Below, one piece after another: positions 1-8,144 of a stretch of 38,951 nucleotides of DNA (positions are counted from its first letter, which is position 1; every line of letters starts with the position of its first letter). The notes below the pieces were generated by a model. That model ran no database searches. It saw only the letters and a list, made by a program, of their open reading frames with translations, and had not been told where the DNA came from. The stretch is from Caldisalinibacter kiritimatiensis (GTDB lineage Bacteria > Bacillota > Clostridia > Tissierellales > Caldisalinibacteraceae). Position numbers and translations under genes: made by a program. The DNA is taken from NCBI RefSeq assembly GCF_000387765.1, contig NZ_ARZA01000267.1, positions 1 to 38,951 on the forward strand, written 5' to 3'.

Positions 1-1
1 C

Positions 2-85
2 GAGACAAAGAGTATGAACAAAAGGCTAGAAGTAGTAGAGAACGAGACAAAGAGTATGAATAAAAGATTAGAAGTAGTAGAGACG
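2..85 (+). repeat. Tandem 42-bp in-frame repeat (two units, cut at window edge)
   Basis: Bases 2-43 and 44-85 are two copies of a 42-bp unit differing at only a few positions, each encoding 14 residues. The period is a multiple of three, so unit gain or loss would keep the frame. More units probably lie to the left of the window. Confidence 0.8.
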
Positions 86-304
86 GATACTAAAGGTATA
101 AAAGAAGAACATGGTGTATTACTAAGAAGCATAGAAGAAAAGCTCCAAATACAATCTAAAGCAATAGAGAAAATAGAGTTTATTGAAGGGGATATAAAGG
201 TAATTAAAAAGGACATAGATAAGATAAAAAAAGACATTAGCATATTAGAGCAGATAACTGCCAAAAACTGGACTGAAATAAATGAATTGAAAGCTGTTAA
301 ATAA
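2..304 (+). CDS. 3' part of a coiled-coil protein with 14-residue repeats
   Basis: The reading frame is open from the left window edge, so the gene is cut and its true start is not visible; the first ATG at 14 lies inside a repeat unit and has no ribosome binding site. What is seen begins with two near-identical 14-residue units (ETKSMNKRLEVVE plus N or T), followed by a degenerate third unit and a Lys/Glu/Ile-rich stretch typical of a long coiled coil. There is no membrane segment, cysteine or catalytic motif. The C-terminal end resembles short coiled-coil proteins common in clostridia, some of them phage-related, but no family can be named. A hairpin terminator follows directly. Function unknown. 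Confidence 0.6.
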   Translation, partial: ETKSMNKRLEVVENETKSMNKRLEVVETDTKGIKEEHGVLLRSIEEKLQIQSKAIEKIEFIEGDIKVIKKDIDKIKKDISILEQITAKNWTEINELKAVK

Positions 305-308
305 AGAG

Positions 309-336
309 AAACGTGAACTTATGTTCGCGTTTTCTT
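309..336 (+). terminator. Intrinsic terminator after the coiled-coil gene
   Basis: Arms AAACGTGAAC and GTTCGCGTTT (one G-T pair) enclose a TTAT loop and are followed by TTTTCTT. It starts a few bases after the stop codon. Confidence 0.75.
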
Positions 337-417
337 AATATATACAATAAAATACCAAAGAGGAAAAATAAAAAACTTGTCGAATTATAAAGTAGACAAT
401 ATATTTAGGAGGTAAAC

Positions 418-3222
418 ATGAAATTGCAATATAAAAGGTTAATTACTATTATACTTAGCTTTATTTTAATATTTGTTCAAATCCTTATATTATTGCCATC
501 AAATGAAGTATATGCACAAAGTAACCATAACTCAAATATCATACCAGGGAAGTTAATCGTAAAGTATAAAAGTACAAATGAAAACAGTAAATTATCACAA
601 TCAAGTGCCAATCTTATACAAGAGATTAATATATCTTACAACAAAGATATCCTTCAAGTAATTGAAGAATTAGAAAATAGCTCTAATATTGAATATGTTG
701 AACCAGTGTTTATAAGAAACATAATTGATTCATACAGTGAAGATGTAGACTCACAAAAAACAGTTATTAAGTCAGTTTATGAAATAAACGACCCTGAATA
801 TATAAATGGATATCAATGGGGATTATATGCTACAAATATTCAAGATGCATGGGAAAATGTAAGTATAGAAGATAGAAATGATATAACTATAGCTGTGATA
901 GACACTGGAGTCGATTTAGATCATCCAGATTTAAAGAACAGTATTGTTGAAGGATATGACTTCGTAGATGGTGATACAGTAGCAGATGATGAACATGGTC
1001 ATGGAACCCATGTAGCAGGTATAGCATCGGCTATGGTAGACAATGGATTAGGTATAGCTGGAGTTGCTGGTGGAGTCAATATAATGCCTATAAGAGTTAT
1101 AGGACCATATGGAGCAACTTCGAAGGATATAGGGGATGCAATAATATGGGCTGCAGATAATGGAGCAGATGTTATCAATATGAGTTTAGGTGGAGCAGAA
1201 TTTAGTCAATACGAGTACCAGGCTGTGCAATATGCTATATCCAAAGGAGTAGTTGTAGTAGCAGCTACAGGTAATGAAAGTAATCATTGGATACATGGTG
1301 AAAAAGGGGACATAGATTTTGATAATGATTCAGTAAGATATACAGCACCAGTGGGTTATCCTGCTGCTTATGAAGGAGTTGTAGGAGTAGGAGCAGTGGA
1401 CTGGTATCAAGATACAGATTTTATAATTGCAGACTTTTCTAATATCGGTGAAGAAGTCGATGTAGTTGCACCTGGTGTGGATATTTTAAGTACATATCCA
1501 GATGAAAGATATTTATACATGAGCGGTACGTCAATGGCAACACCTTTTGTGTCAGGGTACGTGGCTTTAATTTTAGCAGGTAACAATAATCTAACAGTTG
1601 AACAAGTTACTGATATATTAGCTGAATCCAGTATTGATTTAGGTGATGAAGGTAATGATGAATATTTTGGATATGGATTAGTAGATGGAGAAAGGATATT
1701 TAATACTCCTATATTAGATATAGAAGCTGTTAATGAAGAAGTGGAGCTACCAAATGGAGTGGAAATCAATTTATATACAAAGGATAATCATGGAACTATT
1801 TTAGAAGAGGTTTATGGACAAGCTGAATTATATGTTGAAAGGTATGATGATAATAATATATGGTTTACTGAGGAAAATATATCAGGGACAGTTGTAGATA
1901 TTGTCTATGGTGAAGGAAACACAGTAATAACCATAGATGAGTTTGGTCAGTATCGTATATATGCAGAGGATTTAGATAATAATTGGGTAAAATCAGACTA
2001 TATAAACGTTAATATAGTCGAAGCTCCTGTAGTAGATGATGAAGATACATCAGGTGATGACAGTCCCGTTGGCGGATTTACAGGAGGCAGTCCATCAGGT
2101 GGTGGAATAGTTGAAGAACCATCAGAGGAAGAGGATATTGTAGAGGTTGAAGATAAAAATATACAAGTTAAAATAGACGAAGAAAATATGGTAGTAGAGG
2201 CTGTGGCTAAACAGGATGTAAAACTGATTGAAGTAAATATTCCATCTAACATACTTGAAAAATCAAAGACTAATAATAAACCTATAATAATAAAAACTGA
2301 TGATGTAAATTTTAAGGTTAATCCAAAAACAGTAGATATAAACGATGGAGAAGAACTAAAATTTAAGATATCTTCATTAGGTAATGAGGAGACTAATAGC
2401 TTTATTGAGAATAAGCCTGAAGCTATAAATGTTTCAAATGTATATGACTTTGAGTTATATGTAGGAGATAACAAAGTTGAAAATTTCAATAGCTCAATTA
2501 CTGTTACAATTAAATATGATAAAAACAAAGTTTCAGACAAAAACAAATTAGGGGTATATTATTACAATGAACAAACAGAGGAATGGGAGTATGTTGGTGG
2601 TAAAGTAAATGATGATAGAACTATTACCTTTGAGACAGACCACTTTTCTAAATATGTTGTAATGGAATATAACAAGACATTTGATGATATAGAGGGCCAC
2701 TGGGCTAAATATGATATAGAGGTTATGGCAGCTAAACATATTGCTAAAGGAAATGATAATGCCAAATTTGCTCCAGATAATAACATAACAAGGGCAGAAT
2801 TTGCAGCATTACTTGTAAGAGCATTAAGAATAAAGGAAATAGATGAAAGTAGCTTTACAGATGTAAATAGTGATGCATGGTATAAGGAAGGTATCGATAA
2901 GGCATATAAAGCAAAGATAGTAAATGGTGTTGGAGATGGCGTATTTAACCCTGATGGTAATATCACAAGAGAAGAAATGGCATCTATGATTATGAGAGCA
3001 TATTCATATACTACAACTACAAACCTTGATGATATAGTTACAACAGCAGAAGTTAAATTCAAGGATGAAGGTACGGTATCAAGCTGGGCTAGAAGAAATG
3101 TTAGACTAGTAGATACATTCAAGATAATGGAAGGGGACCCAGAAGGTACATTTAGACCAAAGGATAATGCAACTAGAGCAGAAGCAATAGTTGTTATTAA
3201 AAGGTTATTAGAAATACTGTAA
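418..3222 (+). CDS. SLH-anchored subtilisin-like serine protease (S8)
   Basis: A secreted endopeptidase tethered to the cell surface. The 934-residue product starts with a signal peptide (basic start, hydrophobic core, cut near residue 34), then a propeptide-like region. The catalytic domain (about residues 130-435) carries the S8 triad: Asp162 in VIDTGVD, His195 in HGHGTHVAG and Ser372 in GTSMATP, with oxyanion Asn286 in ATGNES. After an Ig-like region and an acidic, Gly-rich linker (about 545-575) comes a second beta-rich domain. The last 180 residues hold three S-layer homology units, starting with FDDIEGHW at residue 755, which in this family bind pyruvylated cell-wall polymer. The start has the site AGGAGGT. 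It is monocistronic: terminators lie on both sides. Likely roles are surface proteolysis, peptide nutrition or S-layer processing (inference). Confidence 0.93.
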   Translation: MKLQYKRLITIILSFILIFVQILILLPSNEVYAQSNHNSNIIPGKLIVKYKSTNENSKLSQSSANLIQEINISYNKDILQVIEELENSSNIEYVEPVFIRNIIDSYSEDVDSQKTVIKSVYEINDPEYINGYQWGLYATNIQDAWENVSIEDRNDITIAVIDTGVDLDHPDLKNSIVEGYDFVDGDTVADDEHGHGTHVAGIASAMVDNGLGIAGVAGGVNIMPIRVIGPYGATSKDIGDAIIWAADNGADVINMSLGGAEFSQYEYQAVQYAISKGVVVVAATGNESNHWIHGEKGDIDFDNDSVRYTAPVGYPAAYEGVVGVGAVDWYQDTDFIIADFSNIGEEVDVVAPGVDILSTYPDERYLYMSGTSMATPFVSGYVALILAGNNNLTVEQVTDILAESSIDLGDEGNDEYFGYGLVDGERIFNTPILDIEAVNEEVELPNGVEINLYTKDNHGTILEEVYGQAELYVERYDDNNIWFTEENISGTVVDIVYGEGNTVITIDEFGQYRIYAEDLDNNWVKSDYINVNIVEAPVVDDEDTSGDDSPVGGFTGGSPSGGGIVEEPSEEEDIVEVEDKNIQVKIDEENMVVEAVAKQDVKLIEVNIPSNILEKSKTNNKPIIIKTDDVNFKVNPKTVDINDGEELKFKISSLGNEETNSFIENKPEAINVSNVYDFELYVGDNKVENFNSSITVTIKYDKNKVSDKNKLGVYYYNEQTEEWEYVGGKVNDDRTITFETDHFSKYVVMEYNKTFDDIEGHWAKYDIEVMAAKHIAKGNDNAKFAPDNNITRAEFAALLVRALRIKEIDESSFTDVNSDAWYKEGIDKAYKAKIVNGVGDGVFNPDGNITREEMASMIMRAYSYTTTTNLDDIVTTAEVKFKDEGTVSSWARRNVRLVDTFKIMEGDPEGTFRPKDNATRAEAIVVIKRLLEIL

Positions 3223-3261
3223 GTTCAAATTATAACTATATAAGTAAGAATTAAGGTAAAA

Positions 3262-3298
3262 ACTGGAACAGGATTTATTTCTGTTCCAGTTTTTTTTA
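3262..3298 (+). terminator. Intrinsic terminator after the SLH protease
   Basis: A perfect 10-bp stem (ACTGGAACAG / CTGTTCCAGT), a 9-base loop and a run of eight T. Confidence 0.9.
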
Positions 3299-3338
3299 TA
3301 GAGGAAAATAGGATACATTTGTAGAAAATGTTAATAAG

Positions 3339-3461
3339 TTAGAGTATTAGAGAATAGAGGAATAGATAATAGAGGATTAGAGGATACATCCGTCGATAAC
3401 CTAGAGTTTATTATTTTATTGTATAATTTAGAATTTAAAATTCAAAATTTAAAATTCATTT
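3339..3461. repeat. Intergenic period-7/8 degenerate repeat blocks
   Basis: Two blocks. Bases 3339-3387 are tandem words of 7-8 bases of the type TTAGAGA / ATAGAGGA. Bases 3427-3461 are five exact 7-base steps of the type TTTAAAA / TTCAAAA. The second block runs into the open frame upstream of the histidine kinase, which argues that the extra N-terminal residues there are not protein. Related blocks occur at 7.9, 15.8, 20.2 and 25.6 kb. Confidence 0.7.
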
Positions 3462-3478
3462 TTCAAGGTGTGAATAAA

Positions 3479-4642
3479 ATGAATAAGAAAAAAATAGCTT
3501 TATTTACCTTAATAAAAATATTGTTGTCTATCATAATTTTCTACGGTGCTATAAACTTTGAAGATGCCCACCAAGATAGACTATATATGCTTATGGCTAT
3601 CATAGGAATATATATTGTAGTAAGTATTATCAGAGCGTTTATAATAAAAAAAGACTTATTTTATATGCTTTCCTTTATAATTGATGTTATTTTAGTATAC
3701 TACCTAGAATACAATTCAAAATATCTGATAAATTACTTTTTTCATACTTATTACATAATCATATTAGTGGAATCTTCGGTGTATTTAAATAGAAAAAGGA
3801 GTCTAATAATAGGAATATTAACAGTGATAGCTTCACTGATAAAATATTTTTACTTAATATATTATAAAGCGAATTATGCTACTATATCAGAGATGGCCTT
3901 TTTCACTTTACTAAATATATTTGTTTTAGTTGTAATAAATTTTGCCCAATACTTTAGAGAGCAGAAGTTAAAAAAAGACTTATTATACGATGAGCTTTTA
4001 GATACCCATAAGAAGCTAAAAGAATACGCACAAAAAATTGAAGAACTTACAATATTAGAAGAGCGAAATAGAATTGCTAGGGATATACACGATACATTAG
4101 GTCATATGATGACAGGAATCATAATGGAGCTAGAGATGGCTAGTCATATTATTGATAAAGATACCGGAAAAGCTAAAAAGTTACTTAAAGCCTCTAAAAC
4201 TTCAGCTAGAGAAGGATTAAGTAAGATAAGGCAGGTTGTAGAAACATTAAAACCAGATAAGCAAATATCAAAGGGGATAGATTCAATAAAAGAATTAATA
4301 GACGAATTTTCACAAAAGACAGGAGTAGATATAGATTTAAATATAATAGGTAGTATTAAAAAATTAACTCCAACAGTAAGTGTAACACTTTATAGGGTAG
4401 TTCAAGAGTCCTTGACTAATGCAGTTAGACATGGTAAAGCCACAAAGATTATTGTAAATATAAGCTTAACTAAAGAAAAGATAGAATTTCAGATTAAAGA
4501 CAATGGAATTGGTGATAAAGACATAAAGCTAGGATTTGGGCTTAAAGGAATGACAGAAAGGGTAAGGGCATTACATGGAGAAATCGAGTTTAAAGTAGGG
4601 GATGGTTTTATAGTTAGGGGGTATATTCCGGGGGAGGTGTAA
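3479..4642 (+). CDS. Sensor histidine kinase, NarL/DesK-type (HisKA_3)
   Basis: The membrane sensor of a two-component system. Six hydrophobic segments fill the first 165 or so residues, with little extracellular loop, as in intramembrane-sensing or DesK-like kinases. A coiled coil leads into the HisKA_3 dimerisation box ERNRIARDIHDTLGH, with phospho-acceptor His204, and then a HATPase domain with N-box QESLTNAVRHG and G-boxes DNGIGD and GFGLKGM. I chose ATG 3479 (387 residues), with AAGGTG 8 bases upstream; the frame stays open to 3419 only through an intergenic repeat. The response regulator starts 3 bases after the stop, so the two are co-transcribed. The signal sensed is unknown. Confidence 0.92.
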   Translation: MNKKKIALFTLIKILLSIIIFYGAINFEDAHQDRLYMLMAIIGIYIVVSIIRAFIIKKDLFYMLSFIIDVILVYYLEYNSKYLINYFFHTYYIIILVESSVYLNRKRSLIIGILTVIASLIKYFYLIYYKANYATISEMAFFTLLNIFVLVVINFAQYFREQKLKKDLLYDELLDTHKKLKEYAQKIEELTILEERNRIARDIHDTLGHMMTGIIMELEMASHIIDKDTGKAKKLLKASKTSAREGLSKIRQVVETLKPDKQISKGIDSIKELIDEFSQKTGVDIDLNIIGSIKKLTPTVSVTLYRVVQESLTNAVRHGKATKIIVNISLTKEKIEFQIKDNGIGDKDIKLGFGLKGMTERVRALHGEIEFKVGDGFIVRGYIPGEV

Positions 4643-4645
4643 AAA

Positions 4646-5299
4646 ATGATTAAGGTATTAATAGTAGATGACCAAGATATATTAAAGGAAGGCTTAAAAA
4701 TGATACTTAGTAGTGAAGGTGACATAGAAATATGTGGATTAGCTTCAAACGGTGAGGATGCCTATAATATTTGTAAGTGGAACTTACCTGATGTGGTACT
4801 TATGGACATTAAGATGCCTAAAGTCAACGGTGTAGAGGCTACTAAAAGAATAAAAAAAGATTTTCCAAAGATTAAAATTATAGTGCTTACAACATTTAAC
4901 GATGATGAGTACATATACGATGCCCTAAAATATGGAGCTTCGGGATATTTACTAAAGGATGCTACTCCGGAAAGAATAGCAGAGGCCATAAGAGAAGTGT
5001 ATAATGGTGGAGCCCTTATACAGCCTAATGTTGCAGCAAAAGTGGTAGATAGATTTTATGAGATGGCCAACAATAACAATGGTAAGAGTATAGATAAAAG
5101 GGTAGATAAGTTAACCAAAAGGGAAAAGGATATTTGTAGATTTTTAGGAGAAGGGAAAAACAATAAAGAAATAGCTAAAGAATTATTTTTAAGTGAAGGT
5201 ACAATAAAAAATCATATAACTAATATATTAAATAAGCTAGAGCTTAGGGATAGAACCCAGTTAGCAATATTTTCAGTAAAAAATGGATTAAGTGAATAG
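4646..5299 (+). CDS. Response regulator, NarL/FixJ family
   Basis: The cytoplasmic partner of the kinase just upstream; its ribosome binding site (GGGGAGGTG) lies inside the kinase 3' end. The receiver domain (about residues 1-120) has the acidic pocket VDDQD, phospho-acceptor Asp54 in VLMDIKMPK, the conserved Thr in VLTTF and Lys in LLKDA. The C-terminal LuxR-type helix-turn-helix (about 150-210) shows LTKREKDI, NKEIA and the recognition helix SEGTIKNHITNIL. The length (217 residues) is normal. The regulon is unknown; the next operon on the same strand (sulfur transport) is a candidate only by position. Confidence 0.94.
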   Translation: MIKVLIVDDQDILKEGLKMILSSEGDIEICGLASNGEDAYNICKWNLPDVVLMDIKMPKVNGVEATKRIKKDFPKIKIIVLTTFNDDEYIYDALKYGASGYLLKDATPERIAEAIREVYNGGALIQPNVAAKVVDRFYEMANNNNGKSIDKRVDKLTKREKDICRFLGEGKNNKEIAKELFLSEGTIKNHITNILNKLELRDRTQLAIFSVKNGLSE

Positions 5300-5438
5300 C
5301 AATATTCCAGTTCACACTAAAAAAAGCTATAAAGATTTATACCTTTATTAAATACAGTTATAATGTATATTATAGATATAAATATTGAGATATAGTATAA
5401 TTAAAAGAAAATGACTATTTGATTTAGGAGTGTGATAT

Positions 5439-6134
5439 ATGTCTTCTAGCAAGATAGAAGAGTTAAAAAAGAGAAGAGAGAAGGAACAAAGTGAGAAAAA
5501 GAGTCAAATACTTTATGGTATTATTTTGGTAATATTAACCATTATGATATATATTCTATTTTTGTTTTTTGATTTTGAAAAAAGTAAGTTTTGGATAATT
5601 GGATTAGCTATTGGTGTTGTTTTACAAAGAAGTAGATTTTGCTTTACAGCAGGATTTAGAGACCCTATCCTTGTAGGTAATACTTCAATTATGAAGGCAA
5701 TAATAATAGGTTTAATTATAGCTACTGTGGGATTTGGAATCATTCAGTATATAGAAATTGGGAATAGTCAAGTATTAAACATAGATAAAATTCCAGGACA
5801 AATTTATCCAGTAGGACTTCATACTGCTATGGGTGCATTAATATTCGGGATAGGTATGGTTATAGCAGGTGGATGCGGAAGTGGCACTTTGATGCGTATA
5901 GGAGAAGGTTTTAAATTGCAAATAGTTGTTCTAATAGGTTTAATAATAGGTACTGTATTAGGTGCTAAGCATTATGAATTTTGGGACAAGGCTATAATTT
6001 CAAAGACTCAAGTGGTCTATATACCCGAATATACAGGGTTACCTTTAGCAATAATATCACAAGTAATTATATTAATAATACTGTATATATTTGCAGATTG
6101 GTATGATAAAAAGAATAATATAATGTCGATGTAG
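5439..6134 (+). CDS. YeeE/YedE-type thiosulfate transporter, N-terminal half
   Basis: An integral membrane protein of the YeeE/YedE (TsuA) sulfur-transport family. A charged, Lys/Glu-rich cytoplasmic start (about 25 residues) precedes about five hydrophobic segments. Two family cysteines are visible: Cys68 in RSRFCFTAGFRDP and Cys146 in GGCGSGTL. In the characterised full-length transporter TsuA, conserved cysteines relay thiosulfate through an inverted-repeat fold of about 330 residues or more. This 231-residue protein covers only one half; the other half appears to be the gene at 6388. The start is ATG 5439 behind GGAGTG. It is the first gene of a three-gene cassette with a TusA-like carrier. 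The exact substrate (thiosulfate or another reduced sulfur species) is inference. Confidence 0.82.
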   Translation: MSSSKIEELKKRREKEQSEKKSQILYGIILVILTIMIYILFLFFDFEKSKFWIIGLAIGVVLQRSRFCFTAGFRDPILVGNTSIMKAIIIGLIIATVGFGIIQYIEIGNSQVLNIDKIPGQIYPVGLHTAMGALIFGIGMVIAGGCGSGTLMRIGEGFKLQIVVLIGLIIGTVLGAKHYEFWDKAIISKTQVVYIPEYTGLPLAIISQVIILIILYIFADWYDKKNNIMSM

Positions 6135-6151
6135 TTTAGGAGGATAGCACT

Positions 6152-6379
6152 ATGGGAGAAAAAAAGATAGATTGCATGGATGAAATCTGTCCAATGCCTT
6201 TATTAAGGACTATTAAAGAAATTAAGAAGATAGATGTGGGAGAAGTTTTAATTATAGAAACTAATCACAATTGTTCAATTATAAATATAACTGAATGGGC
6301 AGAAAAACAAGGTTATAATTCAGATTATATGGAAATTAGTGAAGGAAAATGGGAGATATATATAGAAAAGACAAAGTAG
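6152..6379 (+). CDS. TusA/SirA-like sulfurtransferase (TsuB-like)
   Basis: A small cytoplasmic sulfur carrier of 75 residues. It has the family signature CPMP with persulfide-carrying Cys13 near the N-terminus (DEICPMPLL), followed by the beta-alpha-beta pattern of TusA proteins (VGEVLIIETN, then a helix and a C-terminal strand). It lies 17 bases after the first permease half, behind a strong AGGAGG site, and ends 8 bases before the chosen start of the second half. In YeeE/YeeD (TsuA/TsuB) systems the TusA-like partner is thought to accept or process the imported sulfur; the position here, between two permease halves, fits that role. Confidence 0.88.
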   Translation: MGEKKIDCMDEICPMPLLRTIKEIKKIDVGEVLIIETNHNCSIINITEWAEKQGYNSDYMEISEGKWEIYIEKTK

Positions 6380-6387
6380 GTGATAAG

Positions 6388-6906
6388 TTGAAAATCATAA
6401 ATAAGTTATTTAAAAAGCCATGGCCATATTGGGTAGGTGGCATTTTATTAGGAATATTGAATGTGATTCTTTTAGCTACTACAGGATTAGCATGGAAATT
6501 ATCAACCGGTTTTTCATACTGGGGTGGGTATATACTACAAAAACTTGGTATTGATGTGTTTGAGTGGAATTATTATCAAGTTTATAAACAAAACCTAAAG
6601 CCAGGAGAAACCCTTATTAATAATTACTATACAGTTATGATAATAGCAATAGTTTTGGGCTCATTGATATCTACTTTGTTTGCTTCTGAATTTAGAATAA
6701 AGAAGATAAAGAATAAAAAGCAGCTAATATTTGGTCTTTTAGGTGGCATCCTTATGGGATACGGTACTAGATTAAGTCTTGGATGTAATATTGGAGCATT
6801 TTTTAGCGCTATTCCATCATTTTCATTACACAGTTGGGTATTTGGAATATTCATGTTCCTAGGAGTATGGCTTGGAAGTAAAATTTTAATAAAATATATT
6901 TTATAA
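6388..6906 (+). CDS. YeeE/YedE-type transporter, C-terminal half
   Basis: A membrane protein of the YeeE/YedE family with about four to five hydrophobic segments and the family motif YGTRLSLGCNIGAFFS, carrying Cys133, expected to be the third transport cysteine. The 172-residue length suggests a half-transporter that pairs with the product of 5439. I chose TTG 6388 because GTAGGTGAT lies at the right distance; an in-frame ATG at 6349 would overlap the TusA-like gene by 31 bases and has no clear ribosome site. A convergent terminator follows. An alternative is that the two proteins form separate homo-oligomers rather than one split transporter. Confidence 0.8.
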   Translation: MKIINKLFKKPWPYWVGGILLGILNVILLATTGLAWKLSTGFSYWGGYILQKLGIDVFEWNYYQVYKQNLKPGETLINNYYTVMIIAIVLGSLISTLFASEFRIKKIKNKKQLIFGLLGGILMGYGTRLSLGCNIGAFFSAIPSFSLHSWVFGIFMFLGVWLGSKILIKYIL

Positions 6907-6908
6907 CA

Positions 6909-6932
6909 ATAGGGCTGGATAACCAGCCCTAT
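6909..6932. terminator. Hairpin between convergent sulfur-transport and lysR genes
   Basis: A perfect 10-bp stem (ATAGGGCTGG / CCAGCCCTAT) with an ATAA loop, 3 bases after the permease stop and 8 bases from the lysR stop. The T-runs on both sides are weak, so termination is likely but unproven. Confidence 0.65.
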
Positions 6933-6939
6933 ACATATT

Positions 6940-7830
6940 TTAACAAAATCCTCTTTTACTAGATTTTATAAAACTTATAAAGTCCTTTTCATAAACACTT
7001 AATTCATGGTCTTTTCTATATGCTATATAATAGCTACATGCTATACTATTGCCTTCAATATCGATTTTTGTTAAAGCCCCATCTTTTAATTCTTTTTTTA
7101 TAGTAAGCTCAGGTATAAATGAAACCCCTTTACCAGCTAGAACTGAAGATTTTATAGCTTCCATAGAGTTTAATTCATATATAATGTTCAAATCATCAAT
7201 ATCCATATCATATTGATTTAAGAAATTAATAACAGCTTTTCTTGTTTCAGAGCCTTCCTCTCTAAAAATAATGGGTAGCTTACGTAGTTCATCAGTTGTA
7301 ATATTAGTTTTCATAAGGGGTAATGATGTGACTAATAAAATTCTGTCAGAAGCTATTTTTTCAGTTACTATTTTTTTATTATCTACATTCCCTTGAATTA
7401 TACCGATATTAACTGTTCTATCTAATAAATTTTCTACTACTTGACTACTATTAGAAATTTCTACGTTTATATCAACATCTTTATTATCGTGCTTATAGAT
7501 ATATATACTACAAGGCAAAGCATATTCTCCTACTATTTTACAAGAACCAATATGCAAATATTTTTTATCAGTTTTTAAGTTTTCAAGGTCTCTTTCTATA
7601 TTTTCTTGTAGAGAAAGAATTGTATTAGCATAGTCAAATACTACCCTACCAGCTTCAGTAAGTTCAACTCCCTTATTACTTCTATTGAGAAGATTTACTT
7701 GCAGTTCCTTTTCTAAAGATTGAATTTGCATACTTAAACCGGGTTGAGTAAGGTGTAAAAGTTTAGCTGCTTTTGATATACTATTTGCTTTTACAGTTAC
7801 ATAAAAAGCTTTTAAATATTGTAAGTTCAT
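6940..7830 (-). CDS. LysR-family transcriptional regulator
   Basis: A 296-residue regulator of normal LysR length. The N-terminal winged helix-turn-helix (about residues 1-60) shows NLQYLKAFYVTVKANSISKAAKLL followed by TQPGLSMQIQSLE, the LysR recognition helix. The remainder forms the periplasmic-binding-like effector domain (about 90-290). It is convergent with the split YeeE/TusA cassette, from which only 33 bases separate it. Regulators of this CysL/CysB-like kind often control sulfur or nitrogen assimilation, so control of the cassette is plausible, but no operator was recognised in front of 5439. The start has an AAGGTG site 5 bases upstream. Confidence 0.9.
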   Translation of the reverse strand: MNLQYLKAFYVTVKANSISKAAKLLHLTQPGLSMQIQSLEKELQVNLLNRSNKGVELTEAGRVVFDYANTILSLQENIERDLENLKTDKKYLHIGSCKIVGEYALPCSIYIYKHDNKDVDINVEISNSSQVVENLLDRTVNIGIIQGNVDNKKIVTEKIASDRILLVTSLPLMKTNITTDELRKLPIIFREEGSETRKAVINFLNQYDMDIDDLNIIYELNSMEAIKSSVLAGKGVSFIPELTIKKELKDGALTKIDIEGNSIACSYYIAYRKDHELSVYEKDFISFIKSSKRGFC

Positions 7831-7863
7831 ACTATCACCTTTTCTATTAGACCTATATTAAAT

Positions 7864-7869
7864 ATTATA
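7864..7869 (-). promoter_or_regulatory. Possible -10 box of the lysR gene
   Basis: On the minus strand a TATAAT hexamer lies about 34 bases upstream of the lysR start codon. No good -35 is seen at 17 bases; the spacer rule would put TGTTTT there. Weak support only. Confidence 0.3.
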
Positions 7870-7943
7870 CCATATATTTAGGCGATAAAACATTTTTTGG
7901 TTTTACAGAAATAAAATAAGATAACCATTATCAATTGTATTTC

Positions 7944-8014
7944 CAGTACCCAGCACCAAAGATTTTTTTGAATTTTTCCTAAGAGCTGAGACCAGAGTAA
8001 CAGCTACTAACTAA
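7944..8014. repeat. Intergenic degenerate heptamer words
   Basis: Part of the 314-base spacer (7831-8144) between lysR and the lipoprotein gene. It holds CAGTACC-CAGCACC (two 7-base steps), then CTAAGAGCTGA and, 18 bases on, CTACTAACTAA. The last two words recur in the same order at 20251-20280, where they also sit directly before a terminator hairpin. The rest of the spacer is AT-rich with no gene. Confidence 0.6.
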
Positions 8015-8042
8015 CAAATCGACAAAGTCGAATTTGTTTTAT
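8013..8042 (+). terminator. Terminator-like hairpin in the lysR/lipoprotein spacer
   Basis: Arms AACAAATCGAC and GTCGAATTTGTT (one bulged base) around an AAA loop, with TTTTA after it. No plus-strand gene ends just upstream, so it looks like part of the repeat block or a relic of a lost gene end. Confidence 0.5.
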
Positions 8043-8144
8043 GCCAAAAGTCATGGTCACAAAAGGATAAAGTGAATATAGTTACAAGAAAAAGCTATCA
8101 AGATTTAATACAATAAAATTAAGAAAAGAAGAGGAGGAAAAAAG

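Noticed and set aside
377-405. TTGTCG-17-TATATT ahead of the SLH protease as its promoter
   Set aside because: Transcription would start at or after the AGGAGG site, leaving no ribosome binding site on the message.
1998-2546. Long open frame on the minus strand inside the SLH protease gene (also 1407-1769 and 2562-3122)
   Set aside because: Ser/Leu/Ile-rich antisense of a real gene, no ribosome site, no family pattern. The same holds for minus frames at 21354-21740, 32241-32822 and 27849-28142.
3419-3478. 20-residue N-terminal extension of the histidine kinase
   Set aside because: It is encoded by a period-7 AT repeat and starts at TTG without a ribosome site; the ATG at 3479 has one.
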